DNA of 64,000 nucleotides from Branchinecta lynchi (Eukaryota; Arthropoda; Branchiopoda; Anostraca; Branchinectidae): positions 6,159,790 to 6,223,789 of the forward strand of contig JAKZAP010000021.1 in assembly GCA_023053575.1 (NCBI GenBank), written 5' to 3'. The position numbers were made by a program, and so were the translations under genes. Under the pieces are notes generated by a model. That model was not told the origin of the DNA and did no database searches. It saw only the letters and a program-made list of their open reading frames with translations. This document shows positions 22,201 through 32,187 of the stretch, in pieces. The stretch's first letter is position 1. Each line of letters begins with the position of its first letter.

Positions 22201-22575
22201 ATTTTTTCCGGATTCCCCCTCCCTCCACTCCCCTCCAGATGGTCGGATCGAGGAAGCGACAATTTCTAATTTAATCTGGCCCAGTTCCTGATATGCTTGC
22301 CAAGTTTCATCGTCCTAGCTTATCTGGAAGTGCCCGAACTAGCAAAACCGGGACCGACAGACCGACAGACCGACAGACCGACTGACGGACAGAAATAACA
22401 ATCGCTATATGGCACTTGAGTAAGCTCAAGTGCCATAAAAACCGACTGTTCCCTTGAAAAAAATCAACTGTTTTGACAAAAAATCGCGGCGCTTCGCGCA
22501 GACTCGGTAGTTTTATACTGACTGGCCAACAACATTGGGGACGGAGGTGCCCCCCCCCCCCCCCAGTCGTTACCC
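19262..22575. repeat. Possible poly-G/C MITE inside the hAT element
   Basis: GGCGTTACTAGCC...TTTGGGGGGGGGG at about 19291-19330 faces CCCCCCCCCAGTCGTTACCCTGG at about 22550-22575 in inverted orientation. The inner sequence repeats GACTGTTTTCAAGAAAAAA words on both sides of the B element. This would add a layer to the nest, but the ends are imperfect. Confidence 0.35.
19446..22441 (+). repeat. Family B element, long B2 copy
   Basis: Complete: AACAAGAGCTACGAGCTCAT at the start, and the hairpin TATGGCACTTGAG-TAAG-CTCAAGTGCCATA plus AAAAA at the end. Interior monomers recur every 135 bp (for example TGTCAATGACGTGTC at 20833 and 20968). A GACAGACC tract lies near 22350-22390. By eye it is nearly identical to 40483-43459 and to the inverse of 44383-47208, so mobility was recent. 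Apparent Pro-rich ORFs are monomer translations. Confidence 0.92.
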
Positions 22576-22915
22576 TGGTGTTTGTATTTAGTCGTTTAAT
22601 ATTCATTTAGTTCTTACGGCAAAAACGTTCTAGTCCTCCCAAACGATAGAGACGAAAAATTCAGATACGTTTGCTCAAATCCTCCAGCTATATATATTCT
22701 TAACAACTATCCCTTTAATTAGTACGGACACATTTATTTTTTTCGGCAGGATTTCTTGCAGGATTTTTGAACTTTCCGAGCAGGATTTTTCAGGATTTTT
22801 GGGGTTCCCGGCAGGATTTTCGAAGTGGAGCAAGTGGAAGCACTGTAGCTGATGTTCCGTTGAAAACATTGCTGGAATAAATGTTTCAAAGTCAGCTTGG
22901 GCTCAAAGAATATTT

Positions 22916-23345
22916 ACCATACTCTTTTTACCTCAAAGAATTTAAAATTGAATCCCTTTCTTCCCGCCGCGAAAAACTATGCCGCAACTTTGGCTCATCC
23001 CTTCTCCAGCATCCCATGTACCGTTCATTCCTTCCCCCACCCTTTGTTCCTGTAAGATCTCGCCCCCCCCGAGAAGTGGCTGAAAAGGTTCCCAGACTGA
23101 TCCCAATCTACTGTAACACTATGCGCTACAGTAGAAGCTTTGTGCCGAGCTTCGTAAATCAGTACAATGCTCTTTAGCATTGTTCTGCCTTGTTACCTTT
23201 TTTTTACTTTTAAATTATATGTTGACAATTTATTTTATCTTATTTATGACTTTATTTATGACTACAAAAACATCGTATTTGGGCCCTGCCCACGAGAGAT
23301 ATGTTTTGCTTTATTATTAAATAAATTGAAATTGAAATTGAAAAA
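22916..23345 (+). pseudogene. CR1/L2-like LINE, 3' part of the split copy
   Basis: Continues the coding end interrupted at 18053: YSFYLKEFKIESLSSRREK then FLPPPFVPVRSRP, ending FVPSFVNQYNAL. The 3' UTR has GTATTTGGGCCCTGCC and an (AAATTG)n-like tail at about 23320-23343. The equivalent end of the copy at 54656 has the same UTR words. Confidence 0.88.
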
Positions 23346-24566
23346 CCCCCTCATCCTTTATTTTTCTTTATTGAGCTCCACTTGTTTTTCCTCTGGAATT
23401 TGTGGGTATGAAATAAAGTATTATTATTATTATTATTTTGTGTTCGACAGAGGGAATAAAACAAATTAATCAGTCCCAGAGCCAAATGGTTGACACTTGA
23501 AGAATGCCATGGCACATAGCTGTAAGACACTGTAAATATGACCATCTATCACTGACAGTGATAATCCAAAAACAGGCAGTAGTATTTTGACAAAAGTTGA
23601 AGCAGAGTCCTTCAGATTAAATGTGAGGTCAAGTGTTGGATGGACTGGAGGCTACTGAAGGGACTTCGATATCAAGGGAAGAAAACAGGTTACTTATAAA
23701 AGTTAGCTTCTTCCAGAACAGGGTAAAAAAAATTAAATTAAGCCCTTGAGAAAAAAAGTTTCGTCTTCACAGGGTTCATAAAGAGAACAAGAGTCAGTGA
23801 CAGTACAAAAGCAAACACGGCATCAACATCTTCCCGCTAAGAGCCATGTCAATGATCCCTTGGACAGGAAATAAAAAAGGTTCCAATGTGGAAATATAAA
23901 GATCAGTGCTGTGTATCAGGCGAAAAGCATTTTTAATCTCAACAATTTTTCGTAGTCCTTAGCAGATGTTAAAGCACGAATCCAGATTTGTCTGGAACCC
24001 TTGGTTCTTAAACTAAATGAACAGTTAGAGGTGTTTGTCCACAGCAAAACTCCAGATATTTCTGAGTATTTGTCTCAGAAACATGATTGTGAACCACACA
24101 GTCGAGTTGACTAAAAATTGCCATTTTCTGTAGTTTTGGTGGTAATTTCGCACTTCCAAAGATAAAAATAAATTCCAAATAAAAATTTCAATAATAAATA
24201 GAACTTCAGGCTTACTTTCCCTTATCATTCTGTGCAAAAAGATCCTCAGTATTCTGTTTATCTTCTTGACAAAGTAGTGAAATTGGAGACACAAAACGGA
24301 GAATCACCTCAACAATTATTGTAGAATTCCAGCCAGAAAGCGAGCCCCACCCACACAGACAAAATCCAAAACACTCTTTTGAGCGACAACCAAGCCACAG
24401 CGCTGCTTGAAAAAGTAGCAAATTCGAGCCGCAAAATGGAGAATCACTTCGAAAGTTATTGTAGAATTAGAGCCACAAAGCGAGCCCACAAATCCATGAG
24501 CCTACACAAACAACAGCCAAAACCCTCTTCTTGAGCGTCAGCCTGGCGTTATCCTGGCATCAGCCA
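23346..24566. other. No gene; minor repeats
   Basis: A (TTA)n microsatellite lies at 23419-23438. A diverged tandem pair of about 141-bp units starts near 24267 and 24408 (GGAGAATCACYTC...TTATTGTAGAATT...AAGCGAGCCC). 23790-23875 on the minus strand resembles the candidate exon at 25916-26107. Nothing here is supportable as a gene. Confidence 0.5.
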
Positions 24567-25267
24567 CAGTCTAGTACACTAGCCCCATTTCAGGCATGGT
24601 GCTCAAACGTCTAGCACCATGCCTGGGTGCTAGAAGTTCAAGCACTGTACCTTGGATTTCATGTATGGTGCATGGATTTCAGTATACAGTGCATACAGAA
24701 AAAACACGGTTTCTGTCATCACAACTGAGCACTGGCTCGGACAGGGCTGAAATTACTACTATGAATTAGAGAAATCAAAGACAATCCTTTATATATTTTT
24801 CACAACAAAAACAAAAGGGCTCTAATGATGATGGAGATGAAAAACCTAACAGCACCCTATCTATTTTCCATGTATTTTCCCTATCTATTCCCCAAGAGCC
24901 AATATTCTGGTTGGCTGCTAGGTAGAAAAAGCTGAGGCACAGGACACTTTGCATGCAAAACCCTTGACTATGTAGACAAGGAAATGAGGTTTTTCACATC
25001 TGTCATCAGCCGAGCCCTTTTGCTTTTGTTTTGAAAAATATACAAAGGATTGTCTTTGATTTCTCTAATTCATGGTAGTAATTTCAGCCCTGTCCGAGCT
25101 GGTGCTCTGTTGTTATGACAGAAACTGTGTTTTTGATGCATGCACTGTATACTGAAATCCATGCACCATACATGAAATCCAAGGTACAGTGCTTGAACGT
25201 CTAGCACCCAGGCATGGTGCTAGACGTTTGAGCACCGTGCCTGAAAAGGGGCTAGTGTACTAGACTG
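24567..25267. mobile_element. Palindromic hAT-like element with 8-bp target duplication
   Basis: Long inverted arms (24567-24830 and about 25012-25267) begin CAGTCTAGTACACTAGCCCC. They are flanked by the perfect 8-bp repeat ATCAGCCA (24559-24566, 25268-25275). Each arm contains a secondary hairpin built on GGCATGGTGCT/AGCACCATGCC. About 701 bp, no ORF. Confidence 0.92.
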
Positions 25268-25416
25268 ATCAGCCAAGCCACAGCACAAGCCCTTTTTTGC
25301 TTATAGAAAAATGCCCAAGGTAGCCTAAAGGTTCTTTTGAAGTACTTTGTTACAAAATAAATTTGTGCACTCGAATTATTCATGAACAGCAGACATCTTT
25401 AAAATTAAGGCTCATT

Positions 25417-25686
25417 TCGTCGGTGTCAAGCTTAAACCACGTATCTCCCTTTTTCAAAACTTTTCAGGAGGTGAAAAAAACATAATACCTTTTCTCTTTA
25501 GTAGTAAGCTACTGCCACCTATGCTAATCCGAAATACGTGGATTCCGTCTTGGTTGGATCTCCCAAACTACGAGTCGGATGCAATCGAAATACGGACCGT
25601 TCCTGGACCGTTCTACTGAGAATTTTTCGCAGAGTATAACTGTGTCAAACTTGACCAGATATGTGGTTTCCGCTTGACACCGCCGA
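25417..25686. mobile_element. Short inverted-repeat element (MITE)
   Basis: Ends are TCGTCGGTGTCAAGCTTAAA and, reversed, TCGGCGGTGTCAAGCGGAAA, continuing as CCACRTATCT: about 30-bp imperfect terminal inverted repeats around a 210-bp AT-rich centre. Target duplication not clear. Confidence 0.65.
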
Positions 25687-25915
25687 TTTCTAGCCTATCA
25701 CAAAATAAAATCCACTTCAAGCAGAAACAGCATATTCAGAAGCCTCCTTCATCAGAACTTAGTTGCTCTTACCTAATCTGAAATCCAATACTATGCCAAC
25801 GCAGGTTAGGTAGTGTTTCTATCAGACTGTCAAAAGACGCAATACCACTGAAATCCAAACCACATTGCAAACACTTTTCAAATTAGGCACTAGACTAGAG
25901 AAGCGAAATTTGTGT

Positions 25916-26107
25916 TTATAGCGTTAATAAAACTGACAAGAAACAACGACAGTACAAAAGCATACGAGGAATAAACACGTTTCCGCTGAGGGACATGTCA
26001 GTAATGTATTGAAAACTGCGGCGTGGGCAGTCCAACAACGGTCGGGAGTCAGGAGGCTGCTCACCAGAATCGGAATTCCTCCTTGTAATTTCGGAACCAT
26101 TTTCCAT
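25916..26107 (-). CDS. Candidate N-terminal coding exon, unrecognised
   Basis: The minus-strand ATG at 26105-26107 opens a 63-codon frame beginning MENGSEITRRNSDSGEQPP, then SRPLLDCPRRSFQYITDMS. Its first half has ordinary cytosolic-tail composition and its second half is hydrophobic (LLYCRCFLSVLLTL). It sits between a palindromic element and an A element. A diverged copy of the ITDMSLSGN-LLYC part lies at 23790-23875 with a stop, so this could be repeat-derived. No promoter or splice site is convincing. Confidence 0.25.
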   Translation of the reverse strand: MENGSEITRRNSDSGEQPPDSRPLLDCPRRSFQYITDMSLSGNVFIPRMLLYCRCFLSVLLTL

Positions 26108-26201
26108 AAGGAAAAGACTTTTTCGAGATTTTAACGTTAAAATAAAATAACAGCCGTGAAGCCTTTATCATGTGTTCGCACAATAAGAAAGAGGTGAAAG
26201 A

Positions 26202-27467
26202 AACAAGACAAAAGGTTTCGATGGGATCCCAAAAATTCAATATCTGATCCAGACAACAGGGTCTTGTCTTAGCCAGATCCAGTCTTCGCCAGACTCCTTG
26301 AACATTTTTACAATTAAAATTCAGAAACAGATTAAGGCAAAATAGCTAATCACCTGAGAAAACCAAGTTCAGATTTGGATTCAGCATGTGTGTTTACCCC
26401 TATCATATCTGTTTTGACGAAAACTTCCTGCCACTTCTGCTAATTTCCCGGTTCCGGCCGAACTCCAGAACTACTTGTCCGGCGAAAAAAGAAAGCTCAA
26501 ACACGAAATCAGGATATCTTCTTTCCCCAGTAATGAACATCTAATCAACTTCAAATAGAAATTTAGCTTATAACAAATTTTCCGATTCCAGCCGGATTCC
26601 GGTCGAACTATATGTCCGGGTAAAATATGATTGTCATTCAGGGACTCAGCATCTCTTCTTACCCCTAAATCGCTTATCTAATCAACTAGAAATAAAACTT
26701 TGACTTCCAACAGTTTTCCGGTTTTTTGCCGGATTCCGGACGAACTACATGTCCGGGTAGAAACTTGTTTTCACATAAGTGTTCAGCATGTCTTCTTGCC
26801 CTAAATCGAACATCTAATCAACTCCAAATAAAACTTTTAATTTTGACAAGCTTTCCGGTTTGGGCCGGATTCCGGTCGAAATACTTGTCCGTCGAGAAAA
26901 TAGTTTTCACCATCGTCTTCAGCATGTCTTCCTACCTCTAAATCGAACATTTAATCAACTTCAAATAAAATTTTTACTTTCAACAAACTTTCCGGTTTGG
27001 GCCGGATTCCGGGCGAAATACTTGTCCGTCGAGAAAATAGTTTTCACCATCGTCTTCAGCATGTCTTCCTACCCCTAAATCGAACATCTAGTCAACTTCA
27101 AATAAAACTTTTACTTTCAACAAACTTTCCGGTTTTGGCCGGATTCCGGGCGAACTACTTGTCCGATGACAAAATGGTTTTCACCATCGTGTTCAGCATG
27201 TCTTCTTACCCCATAATCGACTATCACATTAGCTGTTTCAAAACATTTTGGTTGTCCCTTAATTTGAATCCCCTCCCCCACCCCTAAATGTAGAGCTACA
27301 AAGCCCATCTACGAACTTGACTGGTCCGACGACCCAACGAACCCTCACACCAAGTTTCATCAAAATATCTCATTCCCTTCGAGAGTTATCGTGCTTACAG
27401 ACGGACAGACGGACAACTTTTGCGATGTCATAGGTATCCCTCCACTTAAGTTTTGGGATCCCAAAAA
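26202..27467 (+). repeat. Family A element, complete, regular 137-bp array
   Basis: From AACAAGACAAAAGGTTTCGA to TTTTGGGATCCCAAAAA. At least three near-identical monomers are spaced 137 bp apart (GGCCGGATTCCGG boxes at about 26862, 26999 and 27136). Then come the CCCCTCCCCCACCCCTAAATG spacer, GACGGACAGACGGAC tract, GCGATGTCATAGGTATCC and the terminal palindrome. The three adjacent 72-96 aa frames (26726-27287) are the monomer repeated, not a protein. Confidence 0.92.
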
Positions 27468-27546
27468 GGAGGAGCTTGTGACACACAGACAGTTGCGATA
27501 TTTGCTGCACTTATCTTTCAAAGACTTGGTATATTTTCTCGTTTCT

Positions 27547-27800
27547 GGGATCCGAAAACGTAAGTGGAGGGATACCTATGACATCGTAAAAGTTGTCCGT
27601 CTGTCTCTGAGCATGATAACTCTCGATGAAATGAGATATATTGATGAAACTTGGTGTGAGGGTTCTTTGGATCGAGAGCAAGGTCGAGTTCGCAGATTGC
27701 AGATTGCCCTACATTTAGGGTGGGGGTTCAAATTAAGGCGCAAACAAAATATTTTTAAACAGCTAATGTGATAGTTGATTACGTTTTGGGATCCCAAAAA
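27547..27800 (-). repeat. Rearranged family A fragment
   Basis: Minus-strand A end (GGATCCGAAAACGTAAGTGG at 27547) runs inward to the CTAATGTGATAGTTGATTA box, then meets a plus-oriented A terminus TTACGTTTTGGGATCCC at 27780. Two A ends are joined in inverted order. Confidence 0.7.
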
Positions 27801-28385
27801 GGGATGACTATGACTTTTGCTGGAAAAAAAACAATGACATTCTCCCACCTATGAAACTTGGTCCTTTTCACAAACTATCAACGAGAAATCTCGCGGTATC
27901 ATCTTCATAATTATACGTCATAGAATGAATTTATTTTTTCGGAGAGCCTATTTTTTGTTTCCTGTTGTTTGTAACACATAAACAGTATTCTAGAGCTTCT
28001 GCAGAGATGGTCACTACGGAGAATCTCCGGCAAAACCTCGAAAAAAAAACGGTAGAAACCCCCCCCCCCCTATCAGGAAGGTGTCGGGACGCCCCTGCCT
28101 GCGCCTAAACCTACTCGACACTGTTTCGAACACCCGATGCCTTAAGTTAGCCCTCACCCCTCACCAATGTGAGTTTGTCACATTCATAACAGATGGCACT
28201 AAAATAGAGAGTAAGGGTGGCGTCCCGCCATCGCCCTAGCGAGTAACAAGGAACAGAGAGAAGTATACCCAACCACAAACAATTATATTTAAAATTTTAC
28301 AAGAACAAAATTGCAGTGATGAAATATTGCACACAAAATCGAACTGTCCAGATTTCTGGAATCCTGTTTTTTTACGCGAGATGAA
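27801..28385. other. No gene recognised
   Basis: Anonymous sequence with a C-run at 28060-28070. No ORF or repeat terminus is supportable. Confidence 0.5.
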
Positions 28386-28556
28386 CCGCTTTTTGCAATA
28401 TTGTGAAATATTCGTCCTGGCTAATTATTTTCGAATAGCGGACGTGATTAGGCTTATTTTCAACATTTACCGCTTTTCGCAATATTGTGAAATATACGTC
28501 CTGGCTAATTATTTTCGAATAGCGGACGTATTTACGCTTATTTCTAACATTTAGGT
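28386..28556. repeat. 84-bp tandem duplication
   Basis: CCGCTTTTYGCAATATTGTG starts at 28386 and 28470. Both units contain CTGGCTAATTATTTTCGAAT and GCGGACGT. The unit length is a multiple of three, so the frame stays open in both directions, but codon content gives no reason to call a protein. Confidence 0.85.
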
Positions 28557-29470
28557 TAGTTACCACCAGCGTAAAACAGAAATAAATAGGTTTTGGCACC
28601 AAAATACGTGCCAATATCAGTCTGAGGGCCTAGGAAAGGTTCCATAGTAATATGAGCAAGAATCAGTACCCCTACAAGATGCTACAATTCTCAACCATTT
28701 CTGATAATCCGGAGTGGATGCTGAAGACCAAGCCAACTCCATACTCAGATAGGCACACATAATGGACGGGCGTGGCGACTCAGGCGTGCTCCCTCACTGT
28801 ACGAATGTCTGTAGAAAATGGTCAGGTGCTTTGCGGACAGAATACGGTACCACAGCTTTGTGATAATTAAACCGAGGTAGCGATAAGACGACGTAGGTTC
28901 TCCTGATGGATAGCAAAGCTATCCATCGCGCTTCCACAGAACAGAATCCAATGGAAACATTTGTTTAAGATCTGTGCTTGTTTGTACCAAGGGCCCGAAA
29001 TTTATATTTATCAGTTGCAGTGAGACATATTTATCAAAAGTCTTAGCATCTGTACGTACCGACCACCCACTTACTCATTTACTCCGCCTTTCCGAAATGG
29101 CGGGTCATAAATAAATTACTTACTTGCTATTACTTACTTAAAGGACCCGTTGCACCTATATTACTGGTGCACCTACGTTTCTAATCGTTCCATCCGTTCT
29201 CATTTCCGAGATGTCGAACTTCCTATGTTATTTGTATTGACCCTAACGGCACTATGCTGATTCCCAAATTTGCGGTCTTTGGCTCGTTTCGAGGCGGGCC
29301 AGTCTCTCGCTTATTGGTTCCGAGGAGCAGGGAAGGGTTTTAACCTTTCAGAAACCCTGCAGGGTTTCAAAGGAGAGCGCAAGACTTTGGGATAGAAACC
29401 TAGAGCGGATTGTGATTCAAGAACCCACCTAGACTAACATGCAGCAGTCAACTGTGGGGCACATCATACA
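28557..29470. other. No gene; LINE E 3' UTR remnant at 29080-29145
   Basis: CATTTACTCCGCCTTTCCGAAATGGCGGGTCATAAATAAATT followed by TTACTTAC repeats matches the LINE E tail at 14240-14296. The remainder is anonymous. Confidence 0.55.
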
Positions 29471-29766
29471 GAGCGTGTTCCACCCTACTTACCGTAGTTA
29501 CTACGCCTGACGTCACAAATTCTGGCTTTTTGCCGTCAAGGCTGGAACGATCTTTCTATTTTCCAGCGGGATATCGTAACACGGGCGAATCCGACCAATC
29601 ACGTTACAGAGATGCGTAGTTACTACGCTTACCACGCTCCCGAGCATGGTAAGCAAATTAGTAACTATTCGGAGAAGGTTGGAACGGCCAGCGTAGTAAC
29701 TTTTCGTGAGGATGGAACGGAAATAGTAACTAATAGTTACTATTGGTACGAGGGTGGAACACGCTC
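29471..29766. mobile_element. Family F MITE, copy 1
   Basis: Terminal inverted repeats GAGCGTGTTCCACCCT and AGGGTGGAACACGCTC are flanked by ACA on both sides (29468-29470, 29767-29769). The interior has TTACTACGC, GACGTCA and AGTAACTATTAGTTACTATT-like words. Non-coding. Confidence 0.88.
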
Positions 29767-30372
29767 ACAGTGTAAACCAACTGGTTACGCGAGCCAGCAG
29801 TGGTCGCGCGAAGAAGGGTGTAATGCGCGGGCCCCACTATAGTCCCACCTAGTAATAACGCCGGTAATAAGCCCCTCTTACGGTCGAAATTGGGAAGAAA
29901 AGACGCTGAAAACGTAAGATTGTCTAGATGGAAAAATCCATCTTTGCCATTTTGAAACGTATCTTTCGAGTGTCTGGGCCAATCACAGACCAGAGTCGCT
30001 GACTCTAGCCAGTTTTGTTTACGTTTTAGTGATGATGATGGTAATATATCTTGAATTTCTTCGTTCCAGGTGTGACCAGGATGAAACGTAATAGTGGGTA
30101 ATTAACCAAATTAACGAACCAAATTACGTACAGGTGTGACTGAATGTGGCCCCGGCATAAGGTAATATGTCTGAATTCTAGCCATTTGGATACAGAAGAG
30201 AAGTCAAATGCGAGAAACGTTGACAGCGTTCACATCGCCCACAGCACCGCTCCCTTACTTTAGTAAAAGTCGGTTCAAAAGTGAACAAATTACAAATATC
30301 GGCCGCCTGTCAATCAGGACTGATACCCTGATTTGACTTCTACCATACTTTGCAACCGCTGCAGGACACTTA
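29767..30372. other. No gene recognised
   Basis: Sequence between two F copies. No domain, RNA gene or repeat terminus was seen. Confidence 0.5.
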
Positions 30373-30677
30373 GAGCGAGTTCCCCCCTACTTACTGTAGT
30401 TACTACGCATGACGTCATGAATTCTTGCTTTTTTCCGTCAAGGCTGGAACGATTTTTCTATTTTCCAGCAGGATATCATGCCACGGGCGAATCCGACCAA
30501 TCACGTTGCAGAGATGCGGAGTTACTACGCTTACCACGCTCCCGAGCATGGTAAGCAAATAGTAACTATTAGTTACTATTTCGACAAGGTTGGAGCGGTC
30601 AGCACAGTAACTTTTCCCGAGGATGGAACGGAAATAGTAACTAATAGTGACTATTGTTAGAAGGGTGGAACACGCTC
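30373..30677. mobile_element. Family F MITE, copy 2
   Basis: Same interior as 29471-29766. Left end GAGCGAGTTCCCCCCT, right end AGGGTGGAACACGCTC. TTA target duplication at 30370-30372 and 30678-30680. Same orientation as copy 1, about 0.9 kb away. Confidence 0.88.
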
Positions 30678-30680
30678 TTA

Positions 30681-31246
30681 AAGGAGGGTTTTCGCGAGAT
30701 TCCGGATCCCTTTCCAGCGAGCGAAACTTGTCGCGAAAACTAGGAGAAAGCGATCCCTGGAATTGCTTTCCACTTTCCCGCTGAATTGATCGCAAAAACA
30801 TGAGGAATACTGGAACAGCCGCGAAAATGTTGAATTCCAAACTTGAATAAATATTGTTCCACTGAACATTCCTTCGATTCTCGTATATTCCAACGAAGTC
30901 ATCCTTAATGCCGCTTGCCTGTTTTTCCCGTTAGTTAGTGACGCTTACCGATTTTTTTCCGCATTTACAAAATTCCGGCCGAAGCATTTAACTCTAAGTA
31001 GAGCTCTCCACAAACTTTCTGGGATTAAACGAGAAATTCGTTTTTGTGTATTACGTAAATATTTTGTTCACCTCTCTAGCTTTAAGCTATTTGGGATTAA
31101 ATTTGATTGACTGAAAAAGCTGCTTTTATTCCCACAGCGCGAAGACCAGGCGGAAAGTTCGGCAAGTTCCAATTCCAAAAGCAGCGCGAAAACCACTGGA
31201 AAGTGATTCCGACTTTGCTTTCCAGCTCGCGCGAAAACGCTCTTTA
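30681..31246. mobile_element. Family J inverted-repeat element
   Basis: Left end AAGGAGGGTTTTCGCGAGATT, right end (reversed) AAAGAGCGTTTTCGCGCGAG. Subterminal GGAAT-CTTTCCA words recur in both arms. A diverged relative is at 61150-61515, sharing TTGAATTCCAAACTT, AAGTCATCYTTAATG and TTCCGACTTTGCTTTCC-like blocks. Confidence 0.65.
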
Positions 31247-31267
31247 TGTTTCAATGTGGCCGCGTCT

Positions 31268-31441
31268 AGACTGTAAAAAGTATCTCCGAGTAAGGGTTAA
31301 AGTTAACTGCGGTATTTAATACTCGGACCCTTTTTATCTCTACTGAGGCAAGATTGATACGAAATAGTGATATGAGTAATCCGAGTAGCAAATGCTGGAG
31401 TTGACTTTAATCCTAACTCGCATATACTTTTTACGGGTGTA
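31268..31441. mobile_element. Small palindromic element
   Basis: Arms CTGTAAAAAGTATCTCCGAG...TTTAATACTCGGA (from 31271) and TCCGAGTAGCAAATGC...CATATACTTTTTACGG (to 31435) are imperfect inverted copies of about 55 bp. Non-coding. Confidence 0.7.
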
Positions 31442-31458
31442 GTAAGCTAGCGTGGAGT

Positions 31459-31662
31459 CGAGGAGTTGCGCACTGGTGCCTCATGGTGTACAAGGTTCTT
31501 GCCTCACGTGCCTCACATGTCTCATGCTTGCCTAACGTGCCTCGTCGCCCGTTATGGTGACACGTCTAGGGATTTTTGAAGTGCCTCATGGTGTACAAGG
31601 TCCCCTGCCTCACGTGCCTCTGCCTCATAGTGTACACGAAATCGGCCAGTGCGCAACCCCTC
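31459..31662. mobile_element. Inverted-repeat element with 9-bp flanking duplication
   Basis: Terminal GAGGAGTTGCGCACTGG and, reversed, GAGGGGTTGCGCACTGG. Flanked by GCGTGGAGT at 31450-31458 and 31663-31671. Inside, GTGCCTCATGGTGTACAAGG occurs twice (31476, 31582) and a third time diverged. A 9-bp duplication would fit Mutator-like insertion, but no transposase is present. Confidence 0.75.
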
Positions 31663-31671
31663 GCGTGGAGT

Positions 31672-32187
31672 AGGCATATTAAGCACCATAGGCGGTTATC
31701 AGTCCTGTTAAACCTATTGGCGTGAACAAATAAAAGACTGGACCCTCCCTTTCCTCCCTACCCCCACCTTTCCTCCTCCCCCCCCAGCCTCCCTACAAAA
31801 TCCCTGTCTACTGAAAAGTAGAAAAACACAAACAATCAAACAAATTTTCTCGAACCTAGCACTACAGCAGATTCTATCAAAATTCAAGAAAAACAGTAGC
31901 GATGGATAAACAGGAAAGTTCAAAATTCAAGGCAGAAATCAACACACTTATTTAGACCTCTTCAAATCTTCTCGTTCCTCATCAAAACTTTGCAGTCCAG
32001 CAGAATCGCGACTTCAGCGATATCAGTTCGGACTTTTTATTAATCTACTTAATTTTCGCAACCACTATTGCAACGTTTACCGCGTTCCAATGTACCCTAG
32101 CAAGGTTGCAAAGACAAACTTGCAGGAATAGTTCGTTAAACATCCCACCAGTCTGTATTCCCACGGCTTCGCAAAACCATAGTTTAC
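31672..32187. other. ZCCHC8 downstream region
   Basis: No gene. On the minus strand this is the region 3' of the ZCCHC8 stop codons. Confidence 0.5.
32036..32041 (-). promoter_or_regulatory. Candidate polyadenylation signal for ZCCHC8
   Basis: AATAAA on the minus strand, about 150-230 bases beyond the two possible stop codons of the last exon. Position is sensible, but such hexamers are common in this AT-rich DNA. Confidence 0.35.

Larger units (their letters stand above)
18711..22845. mobile_element. Non-autonomous hAT-like element with CAGGATTT repeats
   Basis: Terminal inverted repeats CAGTGCTTCCACTT and AAGTGGAAGCACTG are flanked by the 8-bp direct repeat TAGCTGAT (18703-18710, 22846-22853), diagnostic of hAT-type insertion. 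Subterminal CAGGATTT words occur eight times at the left end (18728-18840) and five times at the right (22746-22820), all in the same orientation. Excluding the B element it is about 1.1 kb with no transposase. Confidence 0.9.
18054..22915 (+). mobile_element. Family C element carrying nested insertions
   Basis: The left arm begins ATTCCAGCAATGTTTTCAAC and the right arm ends GTTGAAAACATTGCTGGAAT followed by the family tail to 22915. The flanking 13-bp repeat ACCATACTCTTTT (18041-18053, 22916-22928) lies inside LINE coding sequence. Without the hAT insertion at 18711-22845 the element is about 0.73 kb. The right arm at 18651-18684 carries CCTGACGAGG...GGGCCGAAAT. Confidence 0.9.

Noticed and set aside
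26726..27287. Three overlapping frames of 71-96 codons with repeated GRIPGEILVRREN-type units
   Set aside because: These are consecutive 137-bp A monomers. Because 137 is not a multiple of three, each unit opens a new frame, which is not how a repeat protein behaves.
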